From positions 1 through 35,655 of IMG/VR virus record IMGVR_UViG_3300027522_000012: 35,655 nt of DNA; one strand, 5' to 3'. Of this stretch, positions 17,201-24,900 are shown one piece after another (the stretch's first letter is position 1; every line of letters begins with the position of its first letter). A program made the position numbers and the translations under genes. Source of the DNA: a virus. The notes beneath the pieces were generated by a model that saw nothing but the letters and a program-made list of their open reading frames with translations, was not told the origin of the DNA and ran no database searches.

Positions 17201-18880
17201 CCATTGGTTTTCATATGCACCACCAGCAAAATGTCCTTCATATATCTTGCTATATTCTTTTGTCCAGTTATGTGTATATTCAACAGAGTAATCTTTTGAA
17301 TATGATCCAACAAATGTGTGAATGTAATTACCAATATAATCTTTAGACCATGCTTTACCATAACCTTTTAAATAATCAACTGAGTATGTCTTAGACCAAT
17401 TCTTTGCATAGTTAACATCAAAGGTACCTTCATATGCAACGTCTCCTGCATAATGCTGTTCATAATTAACAACGCTAGTGTATGCACCTGTATATACTTT
17501 TGCTCCTGTATACGTACCTTCATATATTCTATCGTAGTTAGTTAAATAACTTTTAGCTGATGAACCTCCATACACTGTGTCCCCAACATATGTTTTTTCA
17601 TATAACTTTGTCCATGCATGAGTGTATATTTTTTCCCAATTGTGATCAAATGTTTCTGAAGCTACATAGTTTTTTGACCATAACTTTATATACTCTTTTA
17701 AGTAAGCAGATGTATATGCTTTTGTATAATTCTTTGTCCATTGTTTAACATATATCTTATCATAAAGTTTAGTCCAAATTTTTGTATAGTCACCAGTAAA
17801 GGTTTTAGTATAAATTTTTTCATAAGCCTTGTTGTAATCTTTAACATAATCTTTTGTATAATTTACTTCACCCACCCACAACTTAGTATATGTTTTAGTA
17901 TACTCTCCATCATATGTTTTTGTATATGTTTTAGTATATGTCTTACTATAGTCTGTAGCATAACCACCTACGTAAACTTTTTCATATGAGTTACCATATA
18001 GTTTTGTATAAGTCTTAGAATATTCACCAGCATACTCTTTAACATATACAGAGGTATAAGTTTTTGTATAGTCAGCTGAATAGTCTGCACCATAAGATTT
18101 AGTATAAGCTTTTGTATATGTTTTACCAGAACCTAATATATGTCTTCTATCTGTAAAAGCAACTCCCTGTCTTAACCATGTTCCTGATGCTGGAGCATTC
18201 TCCTGTAATACATACTTACCAATACCAGTAGTCATCATTTGATTTCTAAACCTACTAATAAATGCTGCTAGATTAGTATTAGACATTTCATTAAGTGAAC
18301 CACTACTACTACCAAGTTTAAGAGGATATAGTGCTGTTGTGCTGGCACCAGTTGTTCTTCTCCAAATTTGTGTTGTTGTATTAGAAGCTGTACCATTACC
18401 TGTTACTGTATCTGATAAAGTAAGTATAGAAGTGTATTGACTATTTGGTTGAGAAGGATTCATAACATAAGACCCAACACCATTAGAAACTAAATTAGTT
18501 AATGCTCTGTTTATTATTGAAGCATTTAATGTTGTGTCTGTTTGTTCTTGAATTGGATATGTACTTGAAACGTACTCTAATGGTCTGACCATTCCAGACT
18601 CATCATTGTTGCTATTACCTTGCCATTGGCGTACTGTTGTTGTACTGACAGTTGATGTAGCACCACCTGGTGTTGTTTGACCTACACCTTCTGTTCTTCT
18701 AGTATCAACAAAAGAACCTATAGATGTATAATCACCTGAGGTAGAAATAATTCCAGGACCAGTATTAGCCACAAACTCAGTAAGAATTTGATGGACAGTA
18801 TGATCCATATTTTCATTGGTCATAGTTTGAAGACCGTTGAATGTACTACCTGAATATTTTATCTTTAGTGGGTTGGCCAT
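11288..18880 (-). CDS. Giant tetrad-repeat fibre-like protein B (2530 aa)
   Basis: Residues 1-250 are a non-repeat head with three diverged copies (about 17-61, 115-158 and 196-246) of a helix-plus-strand motif ending in a GxGxY...DT/DR pattern. From about 253 to 2508 the protein is a tetrapeptide repeat, aromatic-x-Lys-x, as in YTKIW, SKDYNKDY and AKVWVGEY. Tyr or Trp recurs every four residues with Lys two residues later. Recurring sub-modules are YEGSFDANYTK (about 16 copies), VGPTYYGGYESGSDETN (four copies) and LGEYTKGWVKGY. The C-terminus is only about 20 non-repeat residues, ending in LWVRTA. It is twice the size of T4 long-fibre proteins. Role as a fibre is inferred from repeats, size and place among virion genes. 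An AAAGGTGA site precedes the ATG. I recall repeats of this general style in marine phage fibres but cannot verify that here. Confidence 0.85.
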   Translation of the reverse strand: MANPLKIKYSGSTFNGLQTMTNENMDHTVHQILTEFVANTGPGIISTSGDYTSIGSFVDTRRTEGVGQTTPGGATSTVSTTTVRQWQGNSNNDESGMVRPLEYVSSTYPIQEQTDTTLNASIINRALTNLVSNGVGSYVMNPSQPNSQYTSILTLSDTVTGNGTASNTTTQIWRRTTGASTTALYPLKLGSSSGSLNEMSNTNLAAFISRFRNQMMTTGIGKYVLQENAPASGTWLRQGVAFTDRRHILGSGKTYTKAYTKSYGADYSADYTKTYTSVYVKEYAGEYSKTYTKLYGNSYEKVYVGGYATDYSKTYTKTYTKTYDGEYTKTYTKLWVGEVNYTKDYVKDYNKAYEKIYTKTFTGDYTKIWTKLYDKIYVKQWTKNYTKAYTSAYLKEYIKLWSKNYVASETFDHNWEKIYTHAWTKLYEKTYVGDTVYGGSSAKSYLTNYDRIYEGTYTGAKVYTGAYTSVVNYEQHYAGDVAYEGTFDVNYAKNWSKTYSVDYLKGYGKAWSKDYIGNYIHTFVGSYSKDYSVEYTHNWTKEYSKIYEGHFAGGAYENQWEKGYVKLYTKLWTKTYTGNYTKNWVKSYITQYQKVWETSYAQEWHKLYTKIWTKDYVKKYQNNWFKNYVKNYETDYVKAYTKIYTKLWDKDYVKAYTKIWEKDYTKIYSKVWLGLYTKGWVKGYTKDYVKAYTKVWSADYSTDYNKDYIKNYVKTYTTTYEGTFTTGYTKIYAKVWLGEYTKGWVKGYVKAYDAAYEGSFDANYTKVWQKDYDAVYTKIWTKTYTKAYDKVYEGSFDANYTKIWNKDYTKIYEGSFDANYTKVWDKEYTKIWVGPTYYGGYESGSDETNYTKIYVGAWTKIYAKVWVGEYTKVWTKAYDKVYAKVWVGEYTKLYEKDYLKDYTKIYTKIWTKDYTKIYAKVWVGEYTKIWNKLYNKDYVDVYEGSFDANYTKIWTKNYVGVYTKVWNKDYIKNYVKTYTKVWTKLWETDYLKNYQKLYNKNYVDVYEGSFDADYTKIWTKTYTTDYLKNYVKSYDADYSKDYLKTYTKIWQKDYVKRYRKNYLKTYSKDYETTYEKAYQQSFSARYLKHYEGDYTKIWEKNYVKTYVKAWEAEYAKEWHRLWTKDYVKDYSADYTKNWVKTYTKIYEGSFDAAYTKVWSKLWDKDYVKTYTTIYTKLWDKDYVKTYTKLWLKDYDKVYTKIWSKDYTKIYAKVWLGEYTKGWVKGYVKAYDAVYEGSFDANYTKVWAKDYSTDYLKNYVKTYSKAYDKVYEGSFDANYTKVWAKAYDAVYEGSFDANYTKVWAKDYGKDYTKIYEGSFDANYTKIWVGPTYYGGYESGSDETNYTKIYAKVWLGEYTKVWAKVWTKDYTKIYSKVWVGEYTKIWQKDYTKIYAKVWVGEYTKVWTKDYLKDYVKTYTKIWTKDYTKIYAKVWVGEYTKIWNKLYNKDYVDVYEGSFDANYTKVWVKDYSTDYTKAWQKAYSKDYLKNYVKSYDAEYTKIWEKNYVKSYGADYTKIYNKVWVGEYTKIWEKDYVKIYTKLWSKNYLKDYEAAYQDSWTANYVKAYEKLYTKVWTKAYEGSFDANYTKIWVKTYTTDYNKDYLKNYVKAYTTTYDKDYVKAYTKIWSKDYTKIYAKVWLGEYTKGWVKGYVKDYVKTYTTTYEGTFDTAYVKTYTKVWNKDYVKNYVKTYSKDYDAVYEGSFDATYVKTYSKDYTTTYDKDYLKIYVNTWAQHWHKDYVKTYTKIWTKDYTKIYAKVWVGVYEKDYVKDYTKIYTKLWSKNYVKSYEGSFDGSFDANYTKIWVGPTYYGGYESGDDETNYTKIYAKVWVGSYVGVYNKDYVKDYDAVYTKIWSKTYVKAYEGSFDANYTKVWQKDYSKDYLKNYVKAYQLSWTKDYTKIYAKVWDKEYTKIWVGPTYYGGYESGSDETNYTKIYTKVWGKDYTKIWSKDYHVDWTKNYEKVWTKIYTKIWTKDYNKDYAKVWVGEYTKIWVKDYNKDYLKNYVKTYTTDYNKDYVKTYTGVYTKIWEKNYQKLYNKAYADAYEGSFDANYTKIWTKDYSTDYLKNYVKTYTKIWNKDYIKNYVKTYTKVWNKDYDAVYAKVWVGEYEKDYTTIYTKLWLKDYVKIWHANWTHEWVTNYDKDYVKTYTTVYSTLWEKNYDKDWHTDWFREWEKFYTKNWDKDYVTVYTGTFDTDYSVNYGRVWTKAYVAHYEGLWQQEFTKQWTKDYEASYTKLWTKEWLGDYNKEFISTWTKDYLVEYQKTYTADYTKTYSKSYTKVWTGSYSGPVRYTKLWSGDTEFVGTNWALATFVGAYTTEYTTGWTKVYEGGYTSATSYIKEYEKSYDRDYTKAYTGTYTGDRAYTKVWQASYERTYDRDYTKTYSTDYEANYTKDYSKDYTAVYTGTFDRNYTKNYDKTYTKIWSKIYVGEVNFSVDYNKVYVGQYNKNYTKDYSKTYSKIWEANYIKEYSGDWAKDYIKLYGGSYTKAYTAVYTKIYNKVWSKVWNKDYNKAYVGTNIDDETEVISTVSLWVRTA
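11357..18124 (-). repeat. 12-bp-periodic coding array in fibre B
   Basis: About 6.8 kb of nearly uninterrupted 12-bp periodicity. On the plus strand a CATA/CCA/GTA-type aromatic anticodon complement recurs every 12 bases, for example in aaattttagtataatcttta. Units differ at the x positions, so it is a diverged, not a homogeneous, satellite. Boundaries are set by the first and last regular Tyr/Trp spacing in the translation and are accurate to about 20 bases. Confidence 0.88.
13028..13700 (-). repeat. Block shared with fibre A (copy in B)
   Basis: This stretch aligns without gaps to 21701-22373 at a constant offset of 8673. I checked four landmarks: the HVDW codons at 13028, the TYYGG codons at 13128 and 13458, and the AQHWH codons at 13681. 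Encoded residues are almost the same in both copies (for example YNKDYVKDYDAVYTKIWSK and NYVKAYQLSWTK). The repeat elsewhere in A and B is far less similar, so this is a specific duplicated or converted segment. Confidence 0.85.
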
Positions 18881-18899
18881 AGGTTCACCTTTACCTACT

Positions 18900-18907
18900 T
18901 ATTTATG
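18900..18907 (-). promoter_or_regulatory. Possible late promoter variant, CATAAATA
   Basis: The minus strand reads CATAAATA, one base from the T4 late element TATAAATA. It lies in the 36-nt gap between fibre A and fibre B, 19 nt before the B start, so a transcript could begin just ahead of the AAAGGTGA site. This would allow B to be expressed apart from A. One mismatch and an AT-rich background limit confidence. Confidence 0.35.
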
Positions 18908-18916
18908 ATATATTAA

Positions 18917-21900
18917 TTATGCCAATTTGAATGTTTCATCACCAGCAATGTTACCTCTATTAGATCCACCTGGTCCTGTAAAGTGAACTCTAGCTGCATC
19001 AAATCCATCAACAGCTTTACCTGGTATACCACCATCACCACTCATAGCCCAAATTGTTCTTGTAGAGACGCCTGTCACAGTTTTATCCATATTAGCACCA
19101 TAACCTATACCACCTAGCACACCACCTGTACCTCCTGATACTCTTGAGTTATGTGTTGTAGATATATCTGGTTTAGCTCCTGTACCACCTACTAATAACT
19201 GGCCTGCTGTTGAGGCTGCTGTTACAGCACTTGCTGTTGCACCTGCTGCACCACCTGGGAAGCCAGCACCACCACCGCCACCAGAACCTGATTGGTTAGT
19301 AAACTCAGATGATTTGTCACCAGTTAACGGATCACTATACATTGTCAAGCCACCAGCACCACCTCCGCCAGCTCCACCACCTATAGTACCATAATTTTCT
19401 ACAAATAATTTAACATGAGCATCAGTCTTAATAGCTGAACCACCATTTGCTCCATCAGCACCTGCTGTATTATCTGCAGCTGCTCCACCAGCTCCACCAG
19501 CACCTACAATGTAACCATTGTTATATGTAACAATTCTTACTAAGTGTTGGAATGATTGAGCACTACCACCGTCTGTTTGATTAATTGATATAGATGCAAA
19601 TCCAGTTAGATCAATAGCAGGTCTTGCTGCATTGTTAGATCCCATTACAAAATAATTATCAAATTGATTTTGTTGACCAACGTGGATAGTAGTCATTGTT
19701 GGATAAGTTCCACTGTCTCTACCTTTATGATCTAAGAATTCTTTTAGGTTGAATTCATTTACAAAGTAAGATGTCTTAGCACCTTCGTGTCCTGTAATAG
19801 TTGCTGAACCTTTAGATGAGAACTCTCCTAACGTATCTGGAGTAGCAGTTGTATCATTTTCACCTCTTAAATAATATTCACTAGCTGTATTAGCTTGAGC
19901 ACTACCTACATGGGAATCAAGATATACATCTGTATGTTTATATCCTATGTTTACAAGTTTCCAATTACCACCTTCTTTACTATGGAAGTAAGGTACTTCT
20001 TTCCATACATCATCTTCTCTTACCCATAGCTTCTTAGCTTGTTCCCAGTTATCATCTTTCTTAATAAACAATTGAGGTTTAGTATTTGCTAATGCACCAC
20101 TATGTGATCCAACAAAGTTTGTAGGTCCAACATAAGTTGAATGTGATGTTCTTTCACCTGTGTAAGCTATTTCAAAATATTGATCCCCTGTATATGTTGG
20201 ACTATATGTTTGAAGGAAGTTAGTATCTAAATTATAAACCTTAGTATATATTTTATTGTAATTTATTAGACCATCAAATGTACCTCTGTAATTAAATATA
20301 GCTTCACCCTCATAAGTTTTTACATAATCTTTATTGTATACTGTAGTATAATCTGTGCTGTAATCTTTTGTATAAGTTTTAGTCCAGATCTTAGTATAGT
20401 TATCATCACCATCAGCATATATTTTAGTATAGTCTTTATTATAATCTTTTGACCATATCTTAGTCCACACTTTAGTGTATGCCTTTGTATAAGTTTTAAG
20501 GTAATTTGTTAATGCAAAGAACAGTAGACCGGTAGTATAATTTTTTACACTTACATATGATACTGCAGTAGCAGGATTTAAGAATGATACTTCAGCTGAG
20601 AATGTTCTTGTACCAGCAGACCCACCTTCGTAAACTTTAGTATATGTCTTCTCCCAAATTTTAGTATAGTCTTTATTATAATCTTTAGTGTATGTTTTTG
20701 TAAATGCACCAGTATATACTGCGGTGTAAGATGCATCATAACTCTTAGCCCAATCTCTTGTCCACACTTTACCATATACTTTATTATAAACAGATGTATC
20801 ACTACCACTAGCAAAACCACCATAGTAAGTAGGTCCAACCCAATCTTTAGCATAATCAGCACCGTACTCAGTACCATAATCTTTTTGCCAAAGTTTGTGC
20901 CAGTTACGTGAGAAGTCTGATGCATAATCTTTATTGTAATCTTTTGAATATGTTTTAACATATATTGTTGTATAAGTTTTAACATAATCTTTTGAGAAGC
21001 CACCTGATGCATAGTTACCTGTGTAACTTAATATGCCTGTGTAAGATGCAGTGTATGCTTTTGGTGATGTGTAAGCTGTTACCCCAGAATAATACGCAAT
21101 CCATACAGCCCATATTCTTTCATATGCTTTTGTATATGTTTTAGTCCAGATCTTAGTATAGTCTGTAGTGTATGTTTTAACATAATTTTTAGACCAGATC
21201 TTTGTATATGTTTTAACATAGTCTGTCTCATAATCTTTAACATAGTTTTTAAGATAGTTCTTAGTCCAGATCTTAGTATAGTTGGCATCATAAGCCTTTA
21301 CATAATTTTTAAGATAAATTGTTGTATAGTCTTTAGTGTAAATTGTGGTATATGTTTTTACCCAATTTTTTGTCCACTCTGCATCATAATGTTTAGTATA
21401 AATTTTAGTATAAGTTTTAACGTAACCTTTAACCCAACCTTTAGTATATTCTCCTACCCATACTTTAGCATAAATTTTAGTATAATCAACAGCATAATCT
21501 TTTGACCATACTTTTGTATAACTTTTTACATAATCTTTATTCCATATCTTAGTATATACTGTAGTATAATCTTTAAGGTAATCTTTTTCCCAAAGCTTAG
21601 TATACTCTCCAACCCATACCTTAGACCAAATTTTAGTATAATCTTTAAGGTAATCTTTTGAATATACTTTAGTCCATATTTTTCCATAATCTTTAGCCCA
21701 ATCTACATGGTAGTCTTTAGACCATACCTTAGTATATTCTTTATCCCACGCCTTAGTATAGATTTTAGTATAGTTAGTTTCATCTGATCCAGACTCATAG
21801 CCACCATAGTAAGTTGGTCCAACCCAGATCTTTGTATATGTTTTATCCCATATTTTAGTATAAATTGTGGTGTAGGTTTTAGTCCAAGATAACTGGTATG

Positions 21901-24900
21901 CTTTAACATAGTTTTTAAGATAGTCAGTGGAATAATCTTTTTGCCATACCTTAGTGTAGTTAGCATCAAATGAACCTTCATATGTTTTAACATAATTTTT
22001 AGACCAGATCTTAGTATAAACTGCATCATAATCTTTAACGTAATCTTTATTGTAGACACCTACATAAGAACCAACCCATACCTTAGCATAGATTTTAGTA
22101 TAGTTAGTCTCATCTGATCCTGACTCATAGCCACCATAGTATGTTGGTCCAACCCAGATCTTAGTATAGTTGGCACCAAACGATCCATCAAAAGAACCTT
22201 CATATGCTTTTACATAATTTTTAGACCAGAGTTTAGTATAAATTTTAGTGTAGTCTTTTATATAATCTTTATTGTATTCACCAACCCATACTTTAGCATA
22301 AATCTTTGTATAATCTTTAGTCCAGATCTTTGTATAAGTCTTAACATAATCTTTATGCCAATGTTGGGCCCACGTCTTAGTATAAACTTTACCATAGTCT
22401 TTAGAGTAGTCTTTAGTATATGTCTTAACATATACTTTTGTATAGTCTGCATCAAATGAACCTTCATATATTTTATCGTAAGCCTTAGTATAAGTCTTAA
22501 CCCATATCTTAGTATAGGCGGCATCATAAGCCTTTACATAATTTTTAAGATAGATGGCATCATAATCTTTAACCCATATCTTAGCCCATACCTTTGTATA
22601 GTTGGCATCAAAAGAGCCTTCATATACATCTACATAATCTTTAGCATATAATTTATTATAGTCTTTTGAATAATCTTTTGCAAATGAATGTACGTAATCT
22701 TTTACATAATCTTTAGACCAAATTTTAGTATAGATTTTAGTATAGTTAGTTTCATCTGATCCAGACTCATAGCCACCATAGTAAGTAGGACCTACCCATA
22801 TTTTTGTATATTCTTTATCGTAATCTTTTACATAAGCCTTTGCATATGATTCAACATATATTTTAAGATAATCTTTATTCCATATCTTAGTATAGGCTTT
22901 TTGCCAGACTTTTGTATACTCTTTTATATAATCTTTATTCCATATTTTAGTATAAATTTTAGTATAATCTTTTAGATAATCTTTTACATAATCCTTAGAC
23001 CAAATTTTTGTATAAGTTTTTAAATAGTCAGTACTATAATCTTTAACATAATCCTTTTCCCAGATCTTAGTATACACTGCCGTATAATTTTTTAAATAAT
23101 CTTTTTCATATAATTTTAAATATCCAGCTATACTGTAGTTAGAAGCAACACCTGTATAAAGTTTATTATAAGCTACGTCTCCTGCAAAATTATGAATACC
23201 TGTGAAAGATAATGTACCTACATAAGCTTTAAAATAAATCTTACTATAGTTTACTTCACCTATATAAGTAACATCTGTACGATATGATTTAACATAATCA
23301 AGCACACCTGTATATGTCTTAACATAGTTGACAATATAATTCTGAGTTCCTGTCCATGTTGCAGCACCTGTATATGCTTTAACATAATCTACTGGGCCGT
23401 CCCATATCCTACTAAAGTCTGCACTCTGCCATATCCTTGTATACACAGTTGTATAGTCAGCACTATAATCTTTTGTATATGTCTTGGTATAATCTGTAGT
23501 CCAAGTCTTGGTATAGTCTGCTTGGTAATCTTTTGAATATGTTTTAACGTAGTTGTCACCTAAGGTATCAACATAATCTTTATGGTAATCTTTAGACCAT
23601 AGTTTAGTATAAACTGCAGTCCATATCTTAGTATAAATTTTATCATAATCTTTTGTATATACTTTAGACCATACCTTTGTATAATCTTTTGAGTAGTCTG
23701 CTACAGTAGCACCTTCCCATAATTTAGTATATGCTACTATTCCCATATATGCTTTAACGTAATCCTTAGCTCCAACAAAAGTCCCTAGATAATCTTTTGT
23801 GTAGCTTCCAACACCAGTATAATATATTAATCCTACATAATCTTTATTGTAGTTTAATAATCCTACGTAGGCTTTATTATAATCTTTGGAATAAATTTTA
23901 GTATAGTTGTCACTACCATCTGCCCAAATTTTAGTATAATCTTTAGTATATGTTTTTGTATATGTGGCGTTACCTTCATATGCTTTTGTATATGGTTTAG
24001 TAGTTCCTATATAACTTGTATTGAATGTTTCTGCACCAGTGAAGTTACCTTCTGATTGATACACCTTTGTAAAAGTTCCTGTATAAGGAGCAGTTCCTGT
24101 GTACGCTTTATTGTAACCTAATTCACTACCTGTGTACACTCCTTGCCAAACTTTTGTAAATGCTTTTTCATATGATCCAAACGAACCAATATATTCAGCT
24201 GTGTAGTCCCCTGTGAAGTTTAATGTTGTTGCATATGATGCTTCATAATTTGTAAGGCCTTGATATATTTTAACAAAATTAACACTACCAGTATATGTTT
24301 TTAAATAATCTTTTGTTAATTTTACATATGCACGAGTCCATGTTTTATTATAGACAGCTGTATACTCTGCTGCATAAAGTTTAATATAGTTTGCACTATA
24401 GTCTTTACTATATGCTTTTGTATAACTCTTAGTCCAAATTTTTGTATAGTCTTTACTATATGCTTTTTGATATATTTTTGTATATGTACCAGTCCAAGCA
24501 CCAACATAAATTTTTGTATATTGTTTAACCCAATTTTTAGCATAGTCTGTACTATAGGCTTTTTGATAGGCTTTAAGATATGCTTTTTCATATACGGCTG
24601 TGTAATCTTTATTCCAAACTTTTGTATATTCTTTTATATAACTTTTTGTCCATACTTTTGTAAATGCACCAACATAATCTTTATCATAGTCTTTACCGTA
24701 TTCAGAACTACCCCAAACTTTAGAGTAAGTCTTGGTAAAGGCTCTTGTATATATTTTAGTATAATCTTTATCATAATTCTTTAAGTAATCTGTAGTATAT
24801 GTTTTAGTCCATACTTTTGTATATGCTTTTACGTATGCTTTATTATAATCTTTTGTCCACAGTTTAGTATATACTTTGACATAATCTTTTTCCCATACCT

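Noticed and set aside
3869-18916. Rho-independent terminators after fibre B or before the late promoter
   Set aside because: The gaps at 3825-3868, 11268-11287 and 18881-18916 hold no GC-rich stem followed by a T run on the coding strand.
20578-21012. 144-codon minus-strand frame inside fibre A, and similar frames (11341-11595, 11611-11973, 14821-15204, 16993-17361, 21703-22059, 22258-22527, 24322-24591)
   Set aside because: They are alternate-frame readings of the 12-bp repeat, which lacks stops in other frames by its periodicity. They have no ribosome-binding sites and nonsense-like Ile/Leu/Lys/Met composition.
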